A stretch of 34,089 bases of DNA from a virus: positions 1 through 34,089 of the IMG/VR virus record IMGVR_UViG_3300043410_000175; one strand, 5' to 3'. Below are positions 8,199 through 15,382 of the stretch, piece after piece. The notes below the pieces were generated by a model that was not told where the DNA came from, did not search any database, and saw only the letters and a list, made by a program, of their open reading frames with translations. The translations under genes and the position numbers were made by a program. How positions within the stretch are numbered: position 1 is the first letter of the stretch; each line of letters opens with the position of its first letter.

Positions 8199-8230
8199 TA
8201 AATGACCCCCTTATTCAGGGGGTTCATTTA
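8199..8230 (-). terminator. Hairpin after the sheath gene
   Basis: Five C pair with five G (8206-8210 with 8218-8222), extended by TAAATGA/TCATTTA with one bulged base; loop TTATTCA. It begins at the base after the sheath stop codon. There is no clean T run on the minus strand, so it may slow or process the RNA rather than terminate fully. Confidence 0.6.
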
Positions 8231-11200
8231 TTACTTAAGGCTTGCTATTTCTCCGGTGTTCAATACACGAACTGGGATATAGATAAATTCAGCAGCCTTG
8301 ACTGGTTCGATAGCAACATCAATCCAGAGTTCATTTCTATCAATACGGGCTGGTGTGTTGTTAGAATCATCACAAACCACTAGATAGTCATATAAACCAC
8401 GTTTAGCAACTAAGTCAATAAACAATGATTGTACAACACCTTGAATCTGGCTACGTGTTAACGCATCGTTTGGTTCGAATACGAATGGACGAGCCAAAAT
8501 CTGTAACTGATAACGAATATAAGCTACTAGTCGTGCTACGTTGATACGATCCAATGCACTTTGAGTATCCTTAACGTTCTTGTTACCATAATTCAATAGA
8601 CCAATACCAGTGAAGTATGCCAATGGGTTAATCTGATTAGTATACAATACATCACGAATTGCCATACGGTTCTTAATTACCACAAACTCACCTGTAGCAG
8701 CATCTAAGTATCCAATGTTTGTAGCATTGTCAATAGTACCACGGCGTGTGCCTGCTGGTGCTAACCAAGGATAAGCAATTGTGTCATTACGTAAGAATGT
8801 ACGCAACATCATATGACTTGCAGGAACAACAACTGCTGCACCTGTTAAGTCTGTTGTTATACCACTTGGGTAGAAAAGACCCATATACTCATTACGTGTT
8901 ACTAGACCATCTTCACCTGTGCTTATTGCACCTGCTTGGTTTGTAGCCCAGTTGATTAAGTCTGTAGCTTGATCTGGTAAACGTAATGGTGTATCACCGA
9001 TAATATAAGCTGTATTGTTACGATTATTATTCAATGTAACCATATCAGGTTGTAGTTCAGGATAGTTAGGGCAAGAAATTAAGTTAAAGAATGTATCTTC
9101 TTCTAAAATGCTTTGGTTAGTACCAATAGCCGCCTTCAATGCTTGAACAACCATATTACGTTGTGCCTTACGACCCATGTAAGCAGCTCCATTTGATTGT
9201 AGGCCACTAGCACTTACCCATGTATATGAGTTAGTTGGTAGATCCATATCTGGATACTTAGCAGCAGTAAAATAATTTGTTGTAAATTGTTTTACATTAT
9301 ATCCACTGCGTCTTGTGTTGAATAACAACATACCTTGTGGGAACAATGTTGGATCAGGAGCATCTAAATCTATATAATTAGTGGTCAACAACGTTGAGAT
9401 AGGTACGATTGGATCGTTAACTGGATTCACAGTTCCATTGTTTGCCCAACGTGCGTCAGCAAATAGAATACCATTCTGACTTGTTTGGTCTGTATTGTCA
9501 ATTGCTACCCATTGATCTAATGAGTCAACCATTTGCCAACGTGATAATTTAGGATAGTTCTCTAAATCAGATGTATCTAACCATAAATCACCATATTGTA
9601 ATGGATCACCGCTAGATTGTTCTGTTGGTGCTGTTGTGCTAACAATAGGACCATTTGGATCTGTTGTGTTTGATCCGTCGATTGGGTGACCGTTTTGGTC
9701 ATAATTGACATTACCATAACCATACCATTCGCCGTCCTTGTTAATCATAATATCAACTTGACTTGCTGTGCTATAGAACCACTTGGTTCCATTTAATGGA
9801 TTTGTTACTGGTGCACCTTCGTTTGCGATATATTCTAGCTTAGACCAGTTACCTAACCATACAAAATAATTTTGTTTTGGTGTTCCAGAAACATACGTAA
9901 AGCTAGCTACTGGTGAGGGTACCAATGATTCATCATTCATTACTCGTATTGTAACGTCATTAGTATTATCAACTCCGCCTATGTCAGCTCCGGAGAATGT
10001 AATTGTATCTCCCAATATGTACCCTGAGCCACCATTAATAACTTCAATTTCATAGTAGGTTCCGAAGTTAGTAATACTGTATGTGCCACCTGAACCCGCT
10101 AATGAATTTACTGATTTTGGTGAAACCGCAGAATTTTTGTAAACTGCAAGACTACCATAACTTACATTGGCGCCCCCTTGGCTGAATCCAAGTTCTGAGA
10201 GTAATCCATTACTTTGACCTGTAGTGTCTATGTCACTCAATAGAATAATTCCACCATTATTATGTGTAATTTGTACTGCGTTATTGACAGAGACAGAAGC
10301 TGTTGTATCGGCGATGTTAGCTGATAACCATGCACTAACAAACGCGGTTGCTGTTGTGCCAGTTGTAGTAAGAACATATGTACTTACTGATCCATCAGAG
10401 TTGCTAACTACGATTGTTAAATCCAATCCTGATGTAATACTAGGACTTGTTACTGTACCAGTTGTTGTTACTGAACCGGTGCTAGTTTTTTCCCATAATG
10501 TCAAGAATTCGTATGGAATTGGATCAAACTGAGTAGCGTATGTTCCTTGTTGATAAGTTGCGATAACTGTTCCTGCAGGAATAGATTTTCCTCCATCACT
10601 GCTTAAATCACCGATAGCGGCAGCAACTGAAGTATACTTACCTACTACTAAACTTTTCCAAGTATCAGTTGAGGTAATATAACGTGATACGTTCAAGTCC
10701 ATACCACTTCCAGCAATGCTAGTCTTTATCCATACACTACCTGTTGGGTGAGGATATGATTGACCAGCTGTCCATAGTGGCATATTAGCAGAAGTACCGT
10801 ATGAGGTATCTGGGCAATAGAATGTACTAGGAGAAGTTGTTGCCAATCCTAAATCTTGCAATGGTGTACCTGAAACGTTAGATAAGGTAATGTTCTTGTT
10901 TAAGCCTGGCTCTCCGTATGAAATAGCCAATCTACCATCAATTGTTCTAGCAAATAGATATGAGACTCCCAATGCATTGATTTTATTTGCAAGAGTCTCA
11001 GTAGTATCGCCAGTTACAATAGGAACTGTTAGATAAAATGAGCTACCGACCGTGATACTGAAATAATCACCATCGTTTAAAGTAGGATTACCGTTTGATC
11101 CAATTACGAATGGTACAGCTTTTTTCCAATCAGAAGAACCTAATACTACCCATTCATTGTTGAAGTTTTTATAGAAGTATGTTGCTCTAGCGAAATCACC

Positions 11201-11782
11201 CACTAAATTTTCTGTAGGGATTACGGCGTAACTACCGATATTGCCTATAGATTGAACTGGATAGTTATCTTCAATGTACTCTGAATCTACTATCACAGTA
11301 GGTGTCTTTTGTGTGAACTTACCGGTATCAGCATTGAATTCATAGATACCCCATGTAGAATTAGTTGTATCTAACCAATAAGTACCGTCTGCTGGGTTTC
11401 CTGTAGGACGTGATAATGTACCTACTAACTGTCCTAAGTCGATATCTGCACGTAAAACATAAGCACGATTAGTAGCACCTAATAATGAATATGTTGCTAA
11501 TAAGCCATATTCATTTAGTTCGTAACCTTGAATTGGTGTACCGTTCGTTGTCTTATAGAAGAATGGAGTACCAAACAAGTTCACTAGGTCACGCTGACTT
11601 GTAACTTGATATAATTTATTTGCGTTTGCGGCTGTTGTTGCTGCTGCAACTCCTGTACCTGCTGCATTAGCTTTATTCTCTGCTGTTGCTAACAAGATTA
11701 AGGGAACTGAATTTGAGGCAGCAGGAAGATACTGACTTTGGTCAATGATTGTAACTTCTACGCCTGGTGATACTAGTGCCAT
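8231..11782 (-). CDS. 18: Tail sheath protein, T4 gp18-like, greatly enlarged
   Basis: An 1183-aa contractile sheath subunit. The N-terminus MALVSPGVEVTIIDQSQYLP and residues to about 120 (FGTPFF, GYELNEYGLLATYSLLGATNRAYVLRADID) and the C-terminus from about 800 (YQLQILARPFVFEPNDALTR, VAKRGLYDYLVVCDD, VAIEPVKAAEFIYIPVRV) are typical of T4-like sheath. T4 gp18 is about 659 aa, so roughly 500 residues are inserted between 130 and 790. The insert contains at least four short modules of the type G-x-x-W-(L/I/F)-x-(S/T): near W136, W351, W668 and W734, plus Thr/Ser/Gly-rich stretches. Such modules are common in fibres. The sheath core is complete; the insert probably faces outward. Ribosome site AAAGGAAA lies upstream of ATG 11782. 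Confidence 0.96.
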   Translation of the reverse strand: MALVSPGVEVTIIDQSQYLPAASNSVPLILLATAENKANAAGTGVAAATTAANANKLYQVTSQRDLVNLFGTPFFYKTTNGTPIQGYELNEYGLLATYSLLGATNRAYVLRADIDLGQLVGTLSRPTGNPADGTYWLDTTNSTWGIYEFNADTGKFTQKTPTVIVDSEYIEDNYPVQSIGNIGSYAVIPTENLVGDFARATYFYKNFNNEWVVLGSSDWKKAVPFVIGSNGNPTLNDGDYFSITVGSSFYLTVPIVTGDTTETLANKINALGVSYLFARTIDGRLAISYGEPGLNKNITLSNVSGTPLQDLGLATTSPSTFYCPDTSYGTSANMPLWTAGQSYPHPTGSVWIKTSIAGSGMDLNVSRYITSTDTWKSLVVGKYTSVAAAIGDLSSDGGKSIPAGTVIATYQQGTYATQFDPIPYEFLTLWEKTSTGSVTTTGTVTSPSITSGLDLTIVVSNSDGSVSTYVLTTTGTTATAFVSAWLSANIADTTASVSVNNAVQITHNNGGIILLSDIDTTGQSNGLLSELGFSQGGANVSYGSLAVYKNSAVSPKSVNSLAGSGGTYSITNFGTYYEIEVINGGSGYILGDTITFSGADIGGVDNTNDVTIRVMNDESLVPSPVASFTYVSGTPKQNYFVWLGNWSKLEYIANEGAPVTNPLNGTKWFYSTASQVDIMINKDGEWYGYGNVNYDQNGHPIDGSNTTDPNGPIVSTTAPTEQSSGDPLQYGDLWLDTSDLENYPKLSRWQMVDSLDQWVAIDNTDQTSQNGILFADARWANNGTVNPVNDPIVPISTLLTTNYIDLDAPDPTLFPQGMLLFNTRRSGYNVKQFTTNYFTAAKYPDMDLPTNSYTWVSASGLQSNGAAYMGRKAQRNMVVQALKAAIGTNQSILEEDTFFNLISCPNYPELQPDMVTLNNNRNNTAYIIGDTPLRLPDQATDLINWATNQAGAISTGEDGLVTRNEYMGLFYPSGITTDLTGAAVVVPASHMMLRTFLRNDTIAYPWLAPAGTRRGTIDNATNIGYLDAATGEFVVIKNRMAIRDVLYTNQINPLAYFTGIGLLNYGNKNVKDTQSALDRINVARLVAYIRYQLQILARPFVFEPNDALTRSQIQGVVQSLFIDLVAKRGLYDYLVVCDDSNNTPARIDRNELWIDVAIEPVKAAEFIYIPVRVLNTGEIASLK

Positions 11783-11834
11783 GTTAAATTTCCTTTATGT
11801 TATGATTATGAGGGTTAACGCCCTAACGTACATA

Positions 11835-11841
11835 TATTTAG
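11835..11841 (-). promoter_or_regulatory. Possible late promoter element for sheath gene
   Basis: Minus-strand CTAAATA, the variant reported for T4-like cyanophages, in the only intergenic space before the sheath gene. Predicted start near 11829 would give a 46-nt leader, longer than elsewhere in the window. Weaker than the other elements. Confidence 0.4.
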
Positions 11842-11894
11842 CGAAAATATTAAAAAATACCCAATTAGCGTACCTTCGAAGGTCTAAATACGTT

Positions 11895-12239
11895 ATGAGA
11901 CCTATCTGCAAAACTTGCAACAAAAACTTTTGTGCTGTGAATTACAAGCGCGGTGAGGTAACTCATTACCGAAGTTCATGTGATGAATGCGGTCGTAAAA
12001 AGAACAAGAAAAAACCTAGAGTTCCTAGTTGGCAGAAGTCTGGGTACAAGAAAAAAGCCACATGTGATTTATGTGGCTTTAAAAGTATCTACCCATCTCA
12101 AACTACAGTGTTTCACATAGATGGGAATTTAGAAAATTCAATTTTTACTAATCTCAGGACCATATGCCTCAACTGTGTTGAAGTCATAAAACGCAAAGAA
12201 GTCACTTGGCGTAGGGGTGACTTAGAGGTTGATAATTAA
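11895..12239 (+). CDS. Cys-rich HNH-like zinc protein
   Basis: A 114-aa protein with four CxxC pairs or partial pairs: C5-C8 with C13, C29-C32, C57-C60 and C91-C94. The C-terminal half reads FHIDGN, then N, then TNLRTICLNC, close to the core of HNH endonucleases (H-x-D-x-N...N-L...C-x-x-C), but the usual closing His after the last Cys is replaced by Val and the first His of the HH pair is Phe, so catalysis is uncertain. I start it at ATG 11895; the open frame upstream runs into the sheath gene on the other strand and has no domain. It lies alone on the plus strand and its 3' end overlaps the dNMP kinase gene tail to tail by 18 bases. Could be a homing-type nuclease remnant or a zinc-binding regulator. 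Confidence 0.72.
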   Translation: MRPICKTCNKNFCAVNYKRGEVTHYRSSCDECGRKKNKKKPRVPSWQKSGYKKKATCDLCGFKSIYPSQTTVFHIDGNLENSIFTNLRTICLNCVEVIKRKEVTWRRGDLEVDN

Positions 12240-12857
12240 ATCAATCTGTTTACGCAAATCATCTATAGTTCCGTTATTATCTAAGTAATGGTCATAGTTC
12301 AGTCCCACACTAGAATACTCACTTGCATGTACTCTATTCTTGTCTAGTTTAGCTTTGCTAATAGACCAAGCTGAGTTACCATCAGGACCCCTGTTAAATG
12401 CAATTGCGGCATCATACCAGTTTGGCCTGTCACCACGTTCTACCCTCATAGTTATTCCCCCGGCGTCTTTGATAGCTTTTACCTCATTAGAAAAACGACA
12501 GTCAGTAATTACAATGTCATCTTTGGCTTGACGTAGTTTGTTTTCTACGCTAGCTACCCAAATATCACTATGGAATCCCCTACGACAAACTTCAGTACCC
12601 CACTGTTGTAGTATCCACCTAGGAGTAAGGTCAGGCATGTCTAATCGTTCTGCCCACCAAGGATCTACTTTTTCTCTCCATTCACGGCTAGTCTTAGTTG
12701 TGCCTTCTAGCATTTCTCTGTCCCAACCAAATACTGATGCAACTGCGTCTTTAAGAGAAGCCGCAAAACTGATTCTTTTGAATCCGTGAAATGTACAAAG
12801 ATAGTCAGCAATAGTGTCTTTGCCGCTACCAATAAATCCGGTGACGCCTATAATCAT
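12222..12857 (-). CDS. 1: Deoxynucleoside monophosphate kinase, T4 gp1-like
   Basis: A 211-aa kinase with a P-loop at the N-terminus, G7-FIGSGKD14, then FHGFKRISFAASLKDAVASVFGWDREMLEG, the dNMP kinase substrate region, and RWILQQWGTEVCRRGFHSDIW, a hallmark stretch of phage dNMP kinases. ITDCRFSNEVKAI supplies the Walker B-like Asp. It phosphorylates dNMPs to dNDPs for phage DNA synthesis. Its start is preceded by an 11-bp hairpin that contains the AGGAG of its own ribosome binding site. It follows gp13 on the same strand after about 60 bases and converges with the Cys-rich gene. Confidence 0.92.
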   Translation of the reverse strand: MIIGVTGFIGSGKDTIADYLCTFHGFKRISFAASLKDAVASVFGWDREMLEGTTKTSREWREKVDPWWAERLDMPDLTPRWILQQWGTEVCRRGFHSDIWVASVENKLRQAKDDIVITDCRFSNEVKAIKDAGGITMRVERGDRPNWYDAAIAFNRGPDGNSAWSISKAKLDKNRVHASEYSSVGLNYDHYLDNNGTIDDLRKQIDLIINL

Positions 12858-12866
12858 AAAAGAAAA

Positions 12867-12895
12867 CTCCTGTAATACTTATTATATTACAGGAG
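12867..12895 (-). promoter_or_regulatory. Hairpin hiding the dNMP kinase ribosome site, possible terminator
   Basis: A perfect 11-bp inverted repeat (12867-12877 with 12885-12895, CTCCTGTAATA/TATTACAGGAG), loop 7. On the minus strand the 3' arm ends in AGGAG, followed by TTTTCTTTT and the ATG at 12857. The structure can act as a terminator (hairpin plus T-rich tract) or as a lid on the ribosome site. The 5' arm and loop contain TATAATA, one base short of the late consensus and also a sigma70 -10 match, but no -35 is placed correctly. Confidence 0.75.
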
Positions 12896-12916
12896 CGTGA
12901 CGAAATAAATGTCAGT

Positions 12917-13678
12917 TTAACCAATTATCCAAGTTAATGGCTGTGAATGGTCAACATAACGCTTCAACTCGTCTATTAAATCTTTCTGTTGTTGTAAGCC
13001 TTCCGACTTCATTGCTGTACCATTTAATGATGTACCACCACCTGGGCCTGCAATTGAACCAAACTTTTCACGTGCCTCACCTATAATCATTTTACAGGTA
13101 GCCAATGTGAAGTCACCAATCCATATTCCTGCTCCTGGATCTTGTAGCAACTCTGCTTCAGGGCGCTGAATGTCGGCCCATATAAGTATCTGTTCTCCAC
13201 TAGCTTTAGGATCACGTACTATTTTAATCTGTTTCGTAACGGGGTTGAATGTATAGATAACATACCCACCGAACATACGTGCGGCTAATTCAATGTAGCC
13301 TGCATAGAAATCGTATGTAGCCAAACCACCTGCGTAGTTGTAATTCAACAAATACGTATTAAGAATAGCACTTGAGAATGGGTCAAAGCTACTTGCGGCT
13401 GGACCAGTTTCTAAACCAACCGTTCTACGAAACACTTGTCGTACACTCATAAACTCTTGGGGAAGAGTATAAATGTAAGTGTCCTTTTCCATCTTCATTA
13501 ATGTGTAAGATTCTATCGTAGAGTTTTGTGCCCTCTGACGATAGATTTTAATGGAATAGGAATAGGCTGCTTCTAAGTGAGCAGGGTCTAATTCAATATC
13601 TACGATTCCGTCACCTAAACGCAATCTGATATTTTGGAATAATGCTTCTTTTAATTCGTCTAACGATAGACCGGCCAT
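12917..13678 (-). CDS. 13: Neck protein, T4 gp13-like
   Basis: A 253-aa protein resembling the gp13 head-completion/neck proteins of T4-like phages: N-terminal helical LSLDELKEALFQNIRLRLG and VDIELDPAHLEAAYSYSIKIYRQR, a central ILNTYLLNYNYAGGLATYDFYAGYIELAARMFGGYVIYTFNPVTK, and C-terminal FTLATCKMIIGEAREKFGSIAGPGGGTSLNG. gp13 and gp14 seal the portal after packaging and receive the tail. Here it is on the opposite strand from gp14-gp15 and separated from them by two early-type genes. Its start has a nested late promoter and hairpin (13685-13709). Assignment to gp13 is by recalled family resemblance; exact neck role is inferred. Confidence 0.75.
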   Translation of the reverse strand: MAGLSLDELKEALFQNIRLRLGDGIVDIELDPAHLEAAYSYSIKIYRQRAQNSTIESYTLMKMEKDTYIYTLPQEFMSVRQVFRRTVGLETGPAASSFDPFSSAILNTYLLNYNYAGGLATYDFYAGYIELAARMFGGYVIYTFNPVTKQIKIVRDPKASGEQILIWADIQRPEAELLQDPGAGIWIGDFTLATCKMIIGEAREKFGSIAGPGGGTSLNGTAMKSEGLQQQKDLIDELKRYVDHSQPLTWIIG

Positions 13679-13684
13679 AAAAAT

Positions 13685-13709
13685 CTCCAGATAATGTATT
13701 TATCTGGAG
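13685..13709 (-). promoter_or_regulatory. Hairpin with embedded late promoter before gp13
   Basis: Perfect 10-bp stem (13685-13694 with 13700-13709, CTCCAGATAA/TTATCTGGAG), loop 5. On the mRNA the 3' arm ends in GGAG, then ATTTTT and ATG 13678. The late element GATAAATAC (13704-13696) spans the 5' arm and loop. A late start near 13691 would lack the whole 5' arm, leaving GGAG free in a 13-nt leader. Read-through RNA from the early promoter at 15304-15332 would form the hairpin and either stop at the T run or be untranslatable. Confidence 0.8.
13696..13704 (-). promoter_or_regulatory. Late promoter element for gp13
   Basis: Minus-strand GATAAATAC inside the hairpin described for 13685-13709. 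Confidence 0.75.
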
Positions 13710-13716
13710 CTGGCTA

Positions 13717-14124
13717 TTACAGATCACCTTCTTTTCGGTTCTCGCTATAGAATGCATCAAAGTGTCCGCCCGGGTACCGTGCTTCAAGTTTTGCAACATT
13801 CTCAGCAATTACCTCGTTAGGATCATATCCAAGTGCCCTACAAGCATTGATCCAATACCAAATGATATCACCGAGTTCACGCTTCATGTGAAAACGATTA
13901 TCCTCATTGAATGGCTTACCTTGGAACAACATCTTTTTAACGATTTCGTTAAACTCGCCTCCTTCACTTGCTAGACCAATACCGGCTGTAGCAAGCAATG
14001 GAACATTTAGTCCTAGTTCTTGCAATTCAAGTACACGTGCAATAAACGTACCTGTGTTGTTACTTGCGTCACTTGTGACTGCTTGGACAAAGTCCTGATA
14101 TTTGTTTAAATCAATTTTACTCAT
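13717..14124 (-). CDS. MazG-like nucleotide pyrophosphohydrolase
   Basis: A 135-aa all-helical protein carrying the metal-binding signature of MazG proteins: E54-GG-E57 (in LASEGGEFNEIVKK) and, 25 residues on, E83-LG-D86 (in KRELGDIIWYW). These hydrolyse (d)NTPs to monophosphates; in marine phages they are proposed to clear abnormal nucleotides or adjust host (p)ppGpp signalling. A single domain, shorter than E. coli MazG (263 aa), as usual in phages. It is coupled to the upstream 384-aa gene by TAATG and both lie under a sigma70 promoter, so it is probably expressed early, consistent with a nucleotide-metabolism job beside dNMP kinase. Confidence 0.88.
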   Translation of the reverse strand: MSKIDLNKYQDFVQAVTSDASNNTGTFIARVLELQELGLNVPLLATAGIGLASEGGEFNEIVKKMLFQGKPFNEDNRFHMKRELGDIIWYWINACRALGYDPNEVIAENVAKLEARYPGGHFDAFYSENRKEGDL

Positions 14125-15278
14125 TAGAATGCTTTCAAAATAATCATGTTCTCATTAAAGCGACCGTTAGGTGTAGTACTGACAGCTTTAATGTCCTTAA
14201 AGAATTTACGTGCCGCAGGCTTTGAACCCATGACTTCTTTAATTTGCTCACCCGGCTTACGCAGGGTTTTAATCTCGCTCTGATTAGTATCAAAGCCTAG
14301 AATTGTATTACCCTTGACTGTAAAAGTCTTAGAGTACTCATCCGCAATATAGTGATGCAGTTTGCGCTTGCTAGTATCATATACCCACGCTTCACTAGCA
14401 CCGTGAAGTTTTGTAGGATGGATACTGATAAGATCCAGCTTATTTGCGGCGTCTTTGAATTCCTTCATGTACTTGAGTTTAGCTACAACTTTCTCAATAG
14501 GAACTGCCTTGCGCTTACGTGGCGCTTTGCTTGCTTTCTTAATAGAAATGTAACTGTTCAAGTCACCTAGAACGCCGTCGATGAATTTAGTGATGTTTCG
14601 AACCTGAACCTTACCCAAATGTTTGTATGCTTCGGTTAGGTCTTTGTCTTTGCCCTCACTCAATTGCTCAAATTCTTCCTGCTTTTTCTTCCAGATATCA
14701 ACAATCAACGGAATATGTTGGGGCATAACGTTGAAACGTGCTACAACATCTACAGTTTTGGCACTTGCTTTACCCACTTGTATAAAATCGTCAAACACAC
14801 CCTCAAGTTCACCTGCGGCTTCGCGGGCTTTGTCACGCATAATTTCCTGTACATTAGGACGATTGGTGACTTTTTCTTCTTTGACTTCAACAACCTTGAC
14901 TTTCAATTTAGTCAATCGGGTAATCTCGTTTTCGAGAGTCAATTCCTCATGTTCGTTGAGTTCTAGACCACGCAATGTCATACGTGCTAGCCAGCAATGT
15001 GTCATTACAAAATCGCGGTCATCAATTTTGCGAATAAGTTTGGCTTCATTTTCACGCTTATTGTGATCCAAATACTGCGCCAATAGTTCTTTTGCATCCT
15101 TCTTACCGTAGAAACGGTTGTACCACGTAAAACCTTCTGTCAGTTTCGTGGTTCGTTGTTCACTTTCGGGCTGAATTGGGAAGAATGGCTCGTTACCCAT
15201 ATACTTTGTATCAGCATCACGGGGATTCAATGCTTTCACAAAATGGTCGCCAGTCAGTTTGGGTTTACGTGTAGCCAT
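14124..15278 (-). CDS. Unknown early phage protein, 384 aa
   Basis: I do not recognise a domain. The protein is highly charged (Lys/Glu-rich) with long helical segments, for example residues about 60-180 (LLAQYLDHNKRENEAKLIRKI, LTLENEITRLTKLKVKVVEVKEEK) and a basic patch KKASKAPRKRKAVP. C-terminal stretch HPTKLHGASEAWVYDTSKRKLHHYIADEY looks like a compact beta domain. It has a strong AAGGAG site and is the first gene downstream of the only perfect sigma70-type promoter in the window, so it is most likely made early by host RNA polymerase. Similar proteins occur in marine phage genomes as unnamed products. Followed by MazG with TAATG coupling. Confidence 0.8.
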   Translation of the reverse strand: MATRKPKLTGDHFVKALNPRDADTKYMGNEPFFPIQPESEQRTTKLTEGFTWYNRFYGKKDAKELLAQYLDHNKRENEAKLIRKIDDRDFVMTHCWLARMTLRGLELNEHEELTLENEITRLTKLKVKVVEVKEEKVTNRPNVQEIMRDKAREAAGELEGVFDDFIQVGKASAKTVDVVARFNVMPQHIPLIVDIWKKKQEEFEQLSEGKDKDLTEAYKHLGKVQVRNITKFIDGVLGDLNSYISIKKASKAPRKRKAVPIEKVVAKLKYMKEFKDAANKLDLISIHPTKLHGASEAWVYDTSKRKLHHYIADEYSKTFTVKGNTILGFDTNQSEIKTLRKPGEQIKEVMGSKPAARKFFKDIKAVSTTPNGRFNENMIILKAF

Positions 15279-15303
15279 GTATACTCCTTATAAAACATAC
15301 TGT

Positions 15304-15332
15304 ATTATATAGTGTAATCCATTTATTGTCAA
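15304..15332 (-). promoter_or_regulatory. Perfect sigma70-type early promoter
   Basis: On the minus strand TTGACA (15332-15327), a 17-base spacer, then TATAAT (15309-15304): full match to the bacterial housekeeping consensus with ideal spacing. Predicted start near 15297, about 18 bases before ATG 15278, with AAGGAG between. It reads the 384-aa gene and MazG and points away from the late promoter of gp14 on the other strand. Confidence 0.92.
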
Positions 15333-15354
15333 GTTTCGTAGGTAATACTTTTGT

Positions 15355-15363
15355 AATAAATAC
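15355..15363 (+). promoter_or_regulatory. Late promoter element for gp14
   Basis: Plus-strand AATAAATAC, 19 bases before the gp14 ATG at 15383; predicted start near 15368, 15-nt leader. An 8-bp complementarity (TGTAATCC 15313-15320 with GGATTACA 15373-15380) flanks it, which could fold only in longer transcripts. Confidence 0.75.
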
Positions 15364-15382
15364 TAAGTAAACGGATTACAAT

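Noticed and set aside
11745-11894. N-terminal extension of the plus-strand Cys-rich gene
   Set aside because: The extension runs into the start of the sheath gene, has no domain, and the ATG at 11895 begins the conserved-looking part.
12881-12915. Possible sigma70 promoter (CTGACA and TATAAT) before dNMP kinase
   Set aside because: The two boxes are about 23 bases apart, too far for sigma70, and the -10 lies inside the hairpin.
14623-15066. Plus-strand frame of 147 codons and an overlapping 100-codon frame
   Set aside because: Both are antisense to the 384-aa early gene, which has a strong promoter and ribosome site.
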